The notes under the pieces were generated by a model. That model made no database searches, was not told where the DNA came from, and saw only the letters and a list, made by a program, of their open reading frames with translations. Below, piece after piece: positions 19,562-28,478 of a stretch of 64,000 nucleotides of DNA. The position numbers were made by a program, and so were the translations under genes. This DNA is from JAJPKK01 sp963781195 (GTDB lineage: Bacteria; Pseudomonadota; Alphaproteobacteria; Rhizobiales; Xanthobacteraceae), in contig CAWAEZ010000012.1 of NCBI GenBank assembly GCA_963781195.1, forward strand, positions 248,001 to 312,000, written 5' to 3'. Position 1 is the first letter of the stretch; every line of letters starts with the position of its first letter.

Positions 19562-21261
19562 TCACCCCTTCCGCAGGAAATCGAAATCGCACCCCGCCTC
19601 GGCCTGCATGACGGTTTCCATGTAGAGCCGCTTGTAGCCGCGTAGCCCTTCCGCGGTGGCGGGGCGGTGCGCCGCCTTGCGCTTGGCGATCTCGGCGTCG
19701 TCGACCAGCAGGTTCAAGGACCGGTTCGCCACCGAGAGCGCGATGCGGTCGCCGTTGCGCACGAAGGCGAGCGGCCCGCCGACGGCGGATTCCGGGCGAG
19801 ACGTGCAGCACGATGGTGCCGTAGGCGGTGCCGCTCATGCGGGCGTCGGAGATGCGGACCATGTCCTTGACGCCGGCGCGGGCGAGCTTGCCCGGGATCG
19901 GCAGGTAGCCTGCCTCGGGCATGGCGTAGCCGCTCTTCGGCCCGGCGTTTTGCAGCACCAGGAAATCGTCCGGCGTGACGTCGAGGTCGGGGGAATCGAT
20001 CCGCGCCGCGAGGTCGTCGAGCGAGGTGAACACCACCGCGCGGCCCTCGCGCTCGAACAGGCGCGGATCGGCGGCGGAACGCTTGATGATGGCGCCGTTG
20101 GGCGCGAGCGAGCCGAACAGGGCGACCAGGCCGCCGTGCTTCTGGTAGGGGTCGGCTCAGCGGGCGGACGACCTTGCGGTCGACCCAGGGCGCGTCGCCG
20201 GACAGGCGCTCGCCGAGCGTCTCGCCCGTCACCGTCATGACGTCGAGATGGAGCAGCGGCTTGAGTTCGCGCATCACCGCGCCGATGCCGCCGGCGGCGA
20301 ACAGGTCCGACATGTAGTGCTGGCCGGTCGGCTTGAGGTCGACCAGGATCGGCGTCTCGTCGGAGAGCGTGTTGAGGCGCTTGAGCGACACCTCGAGGCC
20401 GAGCCGGCCGGCAATGGCGGCGAGATGGATGATGGCGTTGGTCGAGCCGCCGATCGCGAGCAGCACGCGCAACGCGTTCTCGATCGCGCCCGCGCTCATG
20501 ATCCGGCTCGGCCGCAGGTCGGTGCCGATCATCTCCACCGCGCGGCGCCCGCTCGCTTCCGCCGCGCGCAGCCGGTCGGCATGCACCGCGGGGATCGCGG
20601 CCGTGCCCGGCAGCGTCATGCCGAGCGCCTCGGCGATCGACGCCATGGTGCTCGCGGTGCCCATCACCGCGCAGCTGCCGGCGGTGGTGGCGAGATTGCT
20701 CTCGATTGCCGAGATCTCCTGGTCGGTGACCTCCTTGGCGCGGTACTTCGCCCAGAAGCGCCGGCAGTCGGTGCAGGCGCCGAGCCGCTCGCCGTGATAC
20801 TCCATCGGCAGCATCGGGCCGCCGATGAGCTGCACCGCCGGCAGGTCGGCCGAGGCCGCGCCCATCAACTGCGCCGGCACGGTCTTGTCGCAGCCGCCGA
20901 CCAGCACCACCGCGTCCATCGGCTGGGCGCGGATCATCTCCTCGACGTCCATCGCCATCAGGTTGCGGAACATCATGCTGGTGGGGCTGAGGAAAATTTC
21001 GCCGAGCGAGATGGTGGGGAAGTCGATCGGCAGCGCGCCGGCCGCGAGCACGCCGCGCTTGACCGCATCGACGAGCTCGGGAAAGTGCCGGTGGCAGTTG
21101 TTGAACCCGCCTGCTGCCTGGCAGATGCCCACCACACGGCGCGACAGCATCTCGTTCGAGTAGCCCATCGACTTGGCGAAGGACCGCCGCAGGTAGAGCG
21201 AAAAGTCGGCGTCGCCGTAATTGGTGAGGCCGCGCGCGATGCCGTGCTTTTCGTCGCTCAA
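19562..21261 (-). CDS. IlvD/Edd family dehydratase (sugar-acid dehydratase type), TTG start, two frameshifts
   Basis: Enzymes of this family are [2Fe-2S] dehydratases acting on dihydroxy-acids or aldonates. Start chosen: TTG at 21261, five bases after AGGAG, giving MSDEKHGIARGLTNYGDAD. Cluster and metal motifs are visible: GICQAAGGFNNCHRHFPE, VLVGGCDKTVPAQLMGAA and NLATTAGSCAVMGTASTMAS, plus the carbamylated-lysine/serine region near RISDARMSGTAYGTIVLHVSPE. The GFNNCH/GGCDKTVPA pattern is closer to arabinonate-type dehydratases than to biosynthetic IlvD, so the substrate is probably a sugar acid. Extra bases near 20154 and 19795 break the frame; the real C-terminus ends CDFDFLRKG at 19562. 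Corrected length is about 566 residues. Confidence 0.85.
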
Positions 21262-21363
21262 GGGAACTCCTGCCTCACAGATTGTCGGGTGGCTCGCCGG
21301 CAATCTGCGACGCGTCGGTTCCGATTTCAAGCGGGTGACCCGCCGGTCGGCGGGCCAGCGCCG

Positions 21364-21681
21364 TCAGCTGCCGTAGTTCTTCTTGAGATAGTCGGCGATC
21401 ACCGGCGCGTCGGCTTCGCTGATCGGGGCGCCGAACGCCTTCATCATCTTGGTGACTTCGGCGTCCCACAACGCGCCGTTGGGGAACGGCGAGTTCATCT
21501 GGATGTAGTCGAGGCTGTGGCAGGCGGCGCAATTCGCCTCCACCCGGTCGAGACCGGGCGCCTTCTTGAGCTGGACCGGCTGCTCCTGCGCGAACGCAGG
21601 CGTCGTCCAGGACGCGCCCAGGGACGAACCCGAGATTGCACCGGCGAGCGCGGCGAACGAGGCGATGGCAAGGCTGCGCAT
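21364..21681 (-). CDS. sorB: Sulfite dehydrogenase cytochrome c subunit (SorB-like)
   Basis: A 105-residue exported monohaem cytochrome c. A signal peptide runs to about AFA-QE (residue 31). The haem site is Cys51-Ala-Ala-Cys54-His55 in VEANCAACHSLDYIQMNSPF, where MNSPF or the later MMKAFG supplies the likely methionine ligand. It starts 12 bases after the stop of the molybdopterin subunit gene, the classic sorAB arrangement. SorB takes electrons from SorA and passes them to the respiratory chain. A single-haem protein of this size next to a sulfite-oxidase-fold subunit makes the assignment fairly firm. Confidence 0.85.
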   Translation of the reverse strand: MRSLAIASFAALAGAISGSSLGASWTTPAFAQEQPVQLKKAPGLDRVEANCAACHSLDYIQMNSPFPNGALWDAEVTKMMKAFGAPISEADAPVIADYLKKNYGS

Positions 21682-21693
21682 GATGCTTCTTTC

Positions 21694-22914
21694 TCAGGCG
21701 ACGTTGAGCGTGATGGTCTGGATCACGTTGTGATGATAGCCGGCCGGGTTCTGGATCAGCTCGGTGGCCTGCGTCTGCCCGACCTTGTTGGTGGCGCGGG
21801 CCGTCACGGTGAGCTTGCCCTTGGCCGCGGTCAGCGGGAGGCTGAAGGTGCGGAACGCGAACCGGCCGAGGTCCTCGCCGAGTTGCGCCGCGGTCCAGGT
21901 GTGGCCGCCGTCGGTGGAGACGTCCACGGTGCGGATGCCGTAGCCGGCGTCCCAGGCAACCCCGCCGACGGTGAGGGGGGCGCCGGCCTTCACCTCGTTG
22001 CCGTCCTCGTGGCTGGTGATCAGCGAGTTCACCACCATCTCGGTGATGGGGGTATTGACGTCGGTGTCCTGGGAGGGGAACCGGGCGATGATGGGAAAGC
22101 GGCCGAGCGGGATGCGGTAGGCCGATTTCATCCAGAAACCCTCGAACGGCTTGGTAGTCGCCGTAATCGAGGTGATGTGCTTGACCCAGTAGGTCGCGGT
22201 CCAGCCGGGCAGGATCAAGCGCGCCGGGAAGCCGTTGAAGTGCGGCAGCGGCTGGCGATTCATCTCATACGCGATGATGCCGTCCTCGAGCGCCTTGCCG
22301 ACCGGGATGCTTTTGACGAAATCCGGGGTCTTGTCGAAGGCCGGACCGTCGGCGCCGTCCAACACGAGTTCGATCGCCTCTTTTTTGAGGCCGACCTTGT
22401 CGAGCACGTCCTTGAGCCGGACGCCGGTGAAGCGGGCGCAGCCCATGGCGCCATAGCCCCACTCGACCCCGACCACATGGGGCTCGAACAGGCCGCGGCG
22501 GTTGCCGGAGCATTGGCACACGGCGATCACCTCGGTCGAAGGCATCGCCTTGAGGTCGTCGAGCGACAGCTCGACCTGTCCATTGGCGCCGTCGCCGCCG
22601 ACCTTGAGCCGCCAGGTCTTGGCATCGACATCCGGGATGTCGGAGAGATGATAGCGTACGAAAAAGGAGTCGTTCGGGGTGATGGCGGTGCGGAAGGTGG
22701 AGATCGGGCTCTCGTAGTTCGGCGGGCGGTAGCTCAGCTTGATCAGCGGCTTCTTGCCCGGCAGGGCTTCGAGCACCGCTTCCGCGCGGGTGCCGGCGGG
22801 AAGACCTTTGGGCAAATCGAGCGGTGCGGCCGCAACGTCGAGGATATCGAAGCCCATTCCGGCGGCAACCGCGCCCATGCCGGCATTTTCGAGCAGACGG
22901 CGTCTGCTGATCAT
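21694..22914 (-). CDS. sorA: Sulfite dehydrogenase molybdopterin subunit (SorA-like)
   Basis: SorA oxidises sulfite to sulfate in the periplasm. Starting at ATG 22914, the 406-residue protein has a Tat signal (MISRRRLLENAGMGAVAAG). The sulfite-oxidase Mo-cofactor domain includes FFVRYHLSDIP, AVCQCSGNRRGLFEP with the Mo-ligand cysteine (about Cys135) and GVEWGYGAMGCARFTGVRLKD; the dimerisation (Ig-like) domain follows with GGHTWTAAQLGEDLGRFAFR. An ATG five codons earlier is possible. Substrate assignment rests on the paired SorB cytochrome; other sulfite-oxidase-fold enzymes cannot be fully excluded. Confidence 0.88.
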   Translation of the reverse strand: MISRRRLLENAGMGAVAAGMGFDILDVAAAPLDLPKGLPAGTRAEAVLEALPGKKPLIKLSYRPPNYESPISTFRTAITPNDSFFVRYHLSDIPDVDAKTWRLKVGGDGANGQVELSLDDLKAMPSTEVIAVCQCSGNRRGLFEPHVVGVEWGYGAMGCARFTGVRLKDVLDKVGLKKEAIELVLDGADGPAFDKTPDFVKSIPVGKALEDGIIAYEMNRQPLPHFNGFPARLILPGWTATYWVKHITSITATTKPFEGFWMKSAYRIPLGRFPIIARFPSQDTDVNTPITEMVVNSLITSHEDGNEVKAGAPLTVGGVAWDAGYGIRTVDVSTDGGHTWTAAQLGEDLGRFAFRTFSLPLTAAKGKLTVTARATNKVGQTQATELIQNPAGYHHNVIQTITLNVA

Positions 22915-23227
22915 CTGTCTTCCTCCCACATCAGGGCCGGCCGGAGGCCTGGCGCCGCCTTGCTAAAGCCCTGGAACATCGCTCTAATTTTTCCGTCACG
23001 CCAGTATGGCATTTCGCCACGACGGCGGCGCGCTGGCAAGGGGGCTCCAAAGGTGCTCTAAGGCGCGTCATGGCCGATGCCCGTCGTGTGGCCCCCGACT
23101 GCGACTTTTTGGCATCACGCCGCAAAACTCTCGGATTTCCGAACTGAATTTCGCCGGAAACATATGCCCCTGTTAGGAATGATGCGCTAACATGCGTGAC
23201 GACAGTGGCTTTGGGGAAAGAACGTCC
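22915..23227. other. Divergent intergenic region, no gene seen
   Basis: About 310 bases separate sorA (minus) from the small secreted-protein gene (plus). It must hold both promoters. I saw no convincing operator, hairpin or small gene. Confidence 0.4.
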
Positions 23228-23599
23228 ATGCGCCTTCACAAGATATTGCTGCTCGTTGCCGCCGGAACCACCGCGGCGATGGTGGCGGCCACGCCCAGCA
23301 TGGCGCAGAGCAATTCTGGGAAGCCCAAGAGCTATCCGATCGACCCGATCACCGGATACCCGGTGGCCGCCGAGCGCCGGGTGGCGTCGCGGACTCCGGC
23401 CAAGGTGACGGTCAGCCGGCGCTCTTATCTCAATCCCGGCACGGCCCAGAAGGGACCGCTGCAGGAGCATTATCACGACTACGCGTTCCCGCCGGATTCG
23501 GCGTCGAGCATTTTCTACGATCCGACGGCCTGGTACATCAATTACAACAACCGGACGCCGTTCCCCAATTGTTTCGATCTGCCGGGATTCTGCAGATAG
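23228..23599 (+). CDS. Small secreted protein, unknown function
   Basis: A 123-residue protein starting at ATG 23228 with GGGGAAAG upstream. The first 27 residues (MRLHKILLLVAAGTTAAMVA, cleaved near SMA-QS) form a signal peptide. The mature part is Pro/Tyr/Asn-rich and includes SYPIDPITGYPVAAERR, ASSIFYDPTAWYINYNNRT and a C-terminal FDLPGFCR with two cysteines (NCFDLPGFCR) that could form a disulfide. It resembles small periplasmic proteins of Bradyrhizobium-like bacteria but I recognise no domain. It is convergent with leuB. Confidence 0.65.
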   Translation: MRLHKILLLVAAGTTAAMVAATPSMAQSNSGKPKSYPIDPITGYPVAAERRVASRTPAKVTVSRRSYLNPGTAQKGPLQEHYHDYAFPPDSASSIFYDPTAWYINYNNRTPFPNCFDLPGFCR

Positions 23600-23800
23600 C
23601 CGGGGGGTACCTCGGCATTCCGTCGTCGTCATGCTTCGCCTCGGCGCAGCGTCCGGCAACCTCTGCGCTTGCGGCTAACGTCGCAGGCACGTCAAAACCC
23701 AGGGGTTGCCGGATCGCCCGGCTCGGTTCTTCCGGGCCGTGCGATGACTTCGACGGAACCTATTGGCCGCTGCGCGCGGCGAACTGAGCGTCGCCACGGA

Positions 23801-23832
23801 AAGCCGTCCCGGAAAGCCGGTGACGGCTTTTC
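23801..23832 (+). terminator. Possible terminator hairpin
   Basis: AAGCCGTC (23801-23808) pairs with GACGGCTT (23822-23829), followed by further T residues to give TTTT then CGG. It lies about 200 bases beyond the small secreted-protein gene, so it may end a long 3' leader or belong to the hairpin cluster here. Confidence 0.4.
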
Positions 23833-23854
23833 GGACCGGAAGGCGCCAATCCAG

Positions 23855-23898
23855 CACGCGGCCGGGATCGATTCGCGTGAATCGATCCCGGCCGCGTG
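23855..23898. other. Perfect 20-bp hairpin between convergent genes
   Basis: CACGCGGCCGGGATCGATTC (23855-23874) pairs perfectly with 23879-23898 around a GCGT loop. It separates the plus-strand secreted-protein gene from minus-strand leuB, so it could block transcription from both sides, though no T-run follows either way. Both arms contain a GANTC site at the loop end. Confidence 0.7.
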
Positions 23899-23989
23899 GC
23901 TCTGATTTACGTCGATACAACCCACAAACAGCGGCGATTGCGGTCGGCGGCGCGGGACGTCCGCAAGTTGTCCCGGCTCGGAACGCGCC

Positions 23990-25102
23990 TTACGCGAGGA
24001 GCCGTTCCACTTCGCCGATCACTGCGGCACCCATCTCGGCGGTGCCGACCGTGGTGCCGCCCTCCGACTTGATGTCGCTGGTGCGCAGCCCCTTGGCGAG
24101 GGCCGCGGCAATCGCCTGGTCGATCAGGTCGGCCTCCTTGCCCATGGCGAACGAATAACGCAGCGCCATGGCGAACGAGGCCATCATCGCGATCGGATTG
24201 GCCTGTCCCTTGCCGGCGATGTCCGGCGCCGACCCATGCACCGGCTCGTAGAGCGCCTTGCGCTTCTTGGTCCGGGGGTCGGTCTCGCCGAGCGAAGCCG
24301 ACGGCAGCATGCCGAGCGAGCCGGTGAGCATCGCCGCGACGTCGGACAGCACGTCGCCGAACAGGTTGTCGGTGACGATGACGTCGAACTGCTTGGGCCA
24401 CCGCACGAGCTGCATCGCGCCGGCGTCGGCGAGCTGGTGCTCGAGCTGCACGTCCTTGAACTCGCGCGCATGCACCTGATTGACCACCTCGTGCCACAGC
24501 ACGCCGGTCTTCATCACATTGCGCTTTTCCATCGAGGTGAGCTTGTTCCGGCGGGTGCGGGCGAGCTCGAACCCGACCCTTGCGATGCGCTCGATCTCGT
24601 AGGTGTCGTAGACCTGGGTGTCGACGGCGCGCTTCTGGCCGTTGCCGAGGTCGGTGATGGTCTTGGGCTCGCCGAAGTAGACGCCGCCGGTCAATTCGCG
24701 CACGATCAGCAGGTCGAGCCCGTCGACGACCTCGCGCTTGAGGCTCGACGCTTCGGCGAGCGCGGGGTAGCAGATCGCCGGCCGCAGGTTGGCGAACAGG
24801 CCGAGGTCCTTGCGCAGCCGCAGCAGGCCGGCCTCGGGCCGCGCGTCATAGGGCACCGCATCCCATTTGGGGCCGCCGACGGCGCCGAAGATCACGGCGT
24901 CCGCGGCCTTGGCAAGAGCCATCGTGGCCTCGGTGACGGAAACCTTGTGGGCGTCGTAGCAGGCGCCGCCGACCAGCCCCTCCTCGGTCTCGAACGAGGT
25001 CAGCCCGGCCTTGTTCGTGACGGCAATGAGCTTCTTCACCTCGGCCATGACCTCGGGGCCGATGCCGTCGCCCGGAAGCAGGAGGAGCTTGTAGGTCGCC
25101 AT
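23990..25102 (-). CDS. leuB: 3-isopropylmalate dehydrogenase
   Basis: LeuB oxidatively decarboxylates 3-isopropylmalate, the third step of leucine synthesis. The 370-residue protein starts at ATG 25102 (MATYKLLLLPGDGIGPEV). Family blocks: GAVGGPKWD, RPEAGLLRLRKDLGLFANLRP split over the substrate loop (three Arg residues), VRELTGGVYFGEPK, the catalytic Tyr/Lys region, the metal site TDNLFGDVLSDVAAMLTGSLG, and the NAD-binding loop LYEPVHGSAPDIAGKGQANP. leuC and leuD are 31-35 kb away on the same strand, so leucine genes are not one operon here. Confidence 0.97.
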   Translation of the reverse strand: MATYKLLLLPGDGIGPEVMAEVKKLIAVTNKAGLTSFETEEGLVGGACYDAHKVSVTEATMALAKAADAVIFGAVGGPKWDAVPYDARPEAGLLRLRKDLGLFANLRPAICYPALAEASSLKREVVDGLDLLIVRELTGGVYFGEPKTITDLGNGQKRAVDTQVYDTYEIERIARVGFELARTRRNKLTSMEKRNVMKTGVLWHEVVNQVHAREFKDVQLEHQLADAGAMQLVRWPKQFDVIVTDNLFGDVLSDVAAMLTGSLGMLPSASLGETDPRTKKRKALYEPVHGSAPDIAGKGQANPIAMMASFAMALRYSFAMGKEADLIDQAIAAALAKGLRTSDIKSEGGTTVGTAEMGAAVIGEVERLLA

Positions 25103-25220
25103 GAAGGGATGCCTCGTCTGATAGGGGACGGCCGCGGGTGGCCGGCGCGGATTGCTAGAGGGCGGCCTCGCGCTTGGCAAGCGGGCGGCGCGGACGGCGG
25201 GGGCGCGGCGGCCCAGTGCC

Positions 25221-25346
25221 TCGATTCGTTTTGAGGCCGCGGCGCACTCGGACGCTCCCGTGCGGGACATCGCCGACAACGCCGGTGTCGGCATGGTCTA
25301 CCACCACTTCGCCGACCTCATCGCCGCCGTCTTCCGGCGCGAAATG
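25221..25346 (+). pseudogene. Remnant of a TetR-family DNA-binding domain
   Basis: In the 372-base gap between leuB and the molybdoenzyme gene, one plus-strand frame reads IRFEAAAHSDAPVRDIADNA then GVGMVYHHFADLIAAVFRREM. This matches the helix-turn-helix part of TetR regulators (pattern: DIA-x-x-AGVG-x-x-YxHF-x-x-x-x-LxxAVxRRE), with small deletions in the recognition helix (typical GVGIGTLYRHFPTRD is shortened). No start signal and no ligand-binding domain follow, so it looks like a decayed fragment. The rest of the gap shows nothing recognisable. Confidence 0.55.
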
Positions 25347-25474
25347 ACGCCTGCGCTGACGCCGCGCCGCTTCCTTGTGACCCAATACGAGCCTTCGAGG
25401 CTCCGGCGAACCGGATGCAGCGATACGCCGCCTTCACCGCAACCAAAAGTGGGCTTTCGAATATCGAGGATCGC

Positions 25475-26251
25475 TCAGCTGCCGCTGAACCAGTTGTAGC
25501 CGCGGTCTTCCCAATAGCCGCCGAGGTTCTTCTCGGTGACGTAGATCGCCATCACGTGCTTGGGGTTCTTGAAGCCGAGCTTGGTCGGTATGCGGACCTT
25601 CATCGGGAATCCGTATTTGCGCGGCAGGACCTCGGTGTCGAACTTGAACGTCATCTGGGTCTGCGGATGCAGCGCGGTGGCCATGTCGATCGTGGTCGCA
25701 TAGCCCTCCGCGCACTGGAACCAGACATAGGGCGCGCGCAGGTCGGCGCCCACGCGGGCGAGGAAGTCGCGCAGCGGCGTCCCCGTCCAGGAGCCGATGG
25801 CGCTCCAGCCCTCGATGCAGATGTGCCGGGTGATCTGCTTCTCCTGGGGAAGCGCGTAAAGCTCCTCGAGGCTCCAAGGCTTCTTGTTCTCGACCAGGCC
25901 GCCGACCTCGAGCATGTAGGTGTCGCCGTCGATTTCCGGCGCGTCCTCCTCGGGGTAGTAGGCGTTGAACGGGAACGGGCGGGTGATCGCCGTTTCCGGA
26001 TAGGTCGGCGCCAGCCGGCGCGGATTGAAGATGAGGGCCTGCACCCGGTCGTTGAACCGGGACATCGCCAACAGCGCATGCTCCGCCGACAGGCTGTCGA
26101 CGATGTCGCAGCCGGTGAGCATGGTGACGGCGCCGAGCCCGGCGGCGCCGCGCAGGAACAGGCGCCGCGACGGATCGGGCAGGAGCCGCGCCGCATCCTT
26201 GATCAGCAGCCGGGGATCGACCCCGGGAACGGCTTTGCGAATCTTCCCCAT
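25475..26251 (-). CDS. Molybdopterin-dependent oxidoreductase, sulfite-oxidase fold (YedY/MsrP-like), Tat-exported
   Basis: A 258-residue periplasmic molybdoenzyme. The N-terminus carries a Tat motif (PSRRLFLRGAAGLGAVTML) followed directly by LTGC, a lipobox-like site (Cys48), so it may be a Tat-exported lipoprotein. The Mo-binding domain has EVGGLVENKKPWSLEEL, the cysteine ligand Cys145 in TRHICIEGWSAIGSWTGTPL, and GFPMKVRIPTKLGFKNPK near the end. It lacks the dimerisation domain of sulfite oxidases. The gene follows a cytochrome b gene by 60 bases, suggesting a membrane electron partner, as in YedYZ-type systems. The substrate is unknown. Confidence 0.82.
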   Translation of the reverse strand: MGKIRKAVPGVDPRLLIKDAARLLPDPSRRLFLRGAAGLGAVTMLTGCDIVDSLSAEHALLAMSRFNDRVQALIFNPRRLAPTYPETAITRPFPFNAYYPEEDAPEIDGDTYMLEVGGLVENKKPWSLEELYALPQEKQITRHICIEGWSAIGSWTGTPLRDFLARVGADLRAPYVWFQCAEGYATTIDMATALHPQTQMTFKFDTEVLPRKYGFPMKVRIPTKLGFKNPKHVMAIYVTEKNLGGYWEDRGYNWFSGS

Positions 26252-26311
26252 GGGAGCTCTTCTTTGTACCGGGTTTCCTGCCAGCCGGTGCTTCCTGCAG
26301 CCAAGCGCGGG

Positions 26312-26950
26312 CTAGCGGCCGAGCACCATGGCGCGCAAGCTCCTCGGAACGAGGAGCGCGAGCGCGACATGGACGATGAGAAAGGCGACGATCGCCGCCA
26401 TGGCGAAAAAGTGAACGTAGCGCGCGATGTCGTAGCCGCCGAACAGCGCGGTCAGGCCTTGCACCTGCACCGGCTTCCAGATCGAAAGCCCGGACAGCGC
26501 GACCACGACGCCGGCGCCGATCACCCCGAGGTAAAGCAGCCGCTGCACCGCGTTGTAGACGGAGAGATCGTCGTGGCCGAGCTTGCCGGCCAGGGCCGCC
26601 CGGAGATCGCGGACCACGTCGGCCGGCCGCACCGGCAGCAGCTTGCGGCGAAACCGGCCGCCGGCGAGGCCGAGCGCGACATAGACGAGCCCGTTGACCA
26701 CGAACAGCCACATCGCCGCGAAGTGCCACAGCAGCGCGCCGGCCAGGCCGTCGAGCCCGTCGCCGATGGTGATCGCGGGAGGAAACTCGAAGCGGAACAG
26801 CGGCGACGCATTGTAGACGCGCCAGCCCGACGTGATCATCACGAACAGGGCCGCGGCATTGATCCAATGGGTGACGCGCACCCAGGCGGGGTGGATCACG
26901 GTGCCGGCCCGGGCCGGCGTCATCGCGAGGTCTGCAGAGCCGATCGTCAT
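26312..26950 (-). CDS. Cytochrome b561-type membrane protein (partner of the molybdoenzyme)
   Basis: A 212-residue integral membrane cytochrome b of the Ni/Fe-hydrogenase b-type family (Pfam PF01292). Four or five membrane segments are visible: INAAALFVMITSGWRVY, LLWHFAAMWLFVVNGLVYVAL, LLYLGVIGAGVVVALSGLS and YVHFFAMAAIVAFLIVHVA. Histidines at the segment ends (THWINA, LWHFAAMW, VHFF, IVHVAL) are the expected haem b ligands. It is the first gene of the pair with the Tat molybdoenzyme, and probably exchanges electrons between that enzyme and the quinone pool. It diverges from mch. Confidence 0.85.
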   Translation of the reverse strand: MTIGSADLAMTPARAGTVIHPAWVRVTHWINAAALFVMITSGWRVYNASPLFRFEFPPAITIGDGLDGLAGALLWHFAAMWLFVVNGLVYVALGLAGGRFRRKLLPVRPADVVRDLRAALAGKLGHDDLSVYNAVQRLLYLGVIGAGVVVALSGLSIWKPVQVQGLTALFGGYDIARYVHFFAMAAIVAFLIVHVALALLVPRSLRAMVLGR

Positions 26951-27166
26951 GGCGGCAAGCTATCTCAAGCCGGGCGCGCTCGTCCTCACAATCCCGTCAC
27001 CCTCCTCATCCACTCGGTTCGCCTGGCCGATGGCGAACCGGCCGGCGGCCTGCGGCCGGCATGGTGGGGGCTATGCCCACTGTTAGCCTAAAGGTCGAGG
27101 CCCATTGCCGGGAGAACATGGTAAGTTCCTGCGCCGAAACGCGGAACTCCAGGGGCGTCGGATCGC

Positions 27167-28216
27167 ATGGCGAAGAATTTTCCGGGCAACTACTTCGAGG
27201 ACTTCCGCCTCGGTCAGACCATCCGGCATGCGACGCCGCGCACCGTCACGGTGGGCGACGCCTCGCTCTACACCGCGCTCTACGGCACGCGGTTCGCGGT
27301 GCAGTCCTCCGACGCCTTTGCGAAGGCGATCGGCTATCCGCACGCGCCCATCGACGATCTCCTGGTCTTCCACATCGTGTTCGGCAAAACGGTGCCGGAC
27401 ATTTCCCTGAATGCCGTCGCCAATCTCGGCTACGCCAATTGCCGGTTTCTCGCGCCGGTCTATCCGGGGGATACGCTGTCGGCGCGCTCCGAAGTGATCG
27501 GGCTCAAGGAGAACTCCAACCGCAAGACCGGCATCGTCTATGTGCGCTCGACCGGCTTTACCGACAGCGGGAAGCCGGTGCTCGACTACGTGCGCTGGGT
27601 GATGGTGCACAAGCGCGACGACAAGGCCGCAGCGCCGGGAGAGCATGTGCCCGAGCTGCCCAAGGCCGTTGCCGCGGCGGAGCTCGGGAAGGCCTGTCCG
27701 GCGCTGCGCGACGGCGCCTATGACGATGCGCTGGCCGGCAGCACGCACCGGTTCGCCGATTTCGCCCCCGGCGAGCGGATCGACCATGTCGACGGCATGA
27801 CGGTGGAGGAGGCGGAGCATCAGCTCGCCACCCGCCTCTACCAGAATACGGCCAAGGTCCACTTCAACCAGTTCACCGAAGGGCAGGGCCGCTTCGGCCG
27901 CCGGCTGATCTATGGCGGCCACGTGATCTCGCTCGCCCGCGCGCTGTCCTTCAATGGCCTCGCCAACGCGTTTCACGTCGCCGCCATCAATGGCGGGCGC
28001 CACGTGGCGCCGCTGTTCGCCGGCGACACGGTGTTCGCGTGGTCGGAGGTGCTCGAGCGGCTCGAGCTGCCCGGACGCAGCGACATCGGGGCGTTGCGGC
28101 TGCGCCTCGTCGCCACCAAGAACCGTCCGTGCGGCGACTTTCCCCACCGGTCGGGTCAGGACTACGACCCGGCGGTCATTCTCGATCTCGACTATTGGGC
28201 AGTCATGCCGCGTTGA
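27167..28216 (+). CDS. mch: Mesaconyl-CoA hydratase (MaoC-fold)
   Basis: Mch hydrates mesaconyl-CoA to beta-methylmalyl-CoA in the ethylmalonyl-CoA pathway. The 349-residue protein has two hot-dog folds. The first half reads GNYFEDFRLGQTIRHATPRT, YGTRFAVQSSDAFAKAIGYP and NAVANLGYANCRFLAPVYPGD; the second half contains the MaoC hydratase block around HFNQFTEGQGRFGRRLIYGG and HVISLARALS. These blocks match Mch of Rhodobacter and relatives from memory. The start MAKNFPG at 27167 is the first methionine before the conserved region. It precedes sdhC by about 260 bases, and pathway products (via propionyl-CoA and succinyl-CoA) enter the TCA cycle near succinate dehydrogenase. Confidence 0.88.
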   Translation: MAKNFPGNYFEDFRLGQTIRHATPRTVTVGDASLYTALYGTRFAVQSSDAFAKAIGYPHAPIDDLLVFHIVFGKTVPDISLNAVANLGYANCRFLAPVYPGDTLSARSEVIGLKENSNRKTGIVYVRSTGFTDSGKPVLDYVRWVMVHKRDDKAAAPGEHVPELPKAVAAAELGKACPALRDGAYDDALAGSTHRFADFAPGERIDHVDGMTVEEAEHQLATRLYQNTAKVHFNQFTEGQGRFGRRLIYGGHVISLARALSFNGLANAFHVAAINGGRHVAPLFAGDTVFAWSEVLERLELPGRSDIGALRLRLVATKNRPCGDFPHRSGQDYDPAVILDLDYWAVMPR

Positions 28217-28478
28217 TCCCCGTCGTGTATCGCAGACTGGCCCGGGCGCAGCCAAGGCGGCCGGTTTTCGCCGATGGACGCAACGACGCAGGCAACGAAG
28301 ACAAGCGACGAGACAGGATTGTCTCGTTCACGACAACTTTTCCGGTCGCGAATTCGCCGGCGGGCATTCCGCGGCGGGTTATGCGTCATGCCAAGGTTGG
28401 CATTGCGCTTGCCTGCCGCATCTGCTTGAACAACGCCGTCCGTAAGCACCGACAAACCTTGAATTCAGGTTGAAAATC

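Noticed and set aside
19384..19611. Plus-strand frame overlapping the small antitoxin-like gene
   Set aside because: It overlaps the dehydratase gene end, has no ribosome binding site and no recognisable toxin domain.
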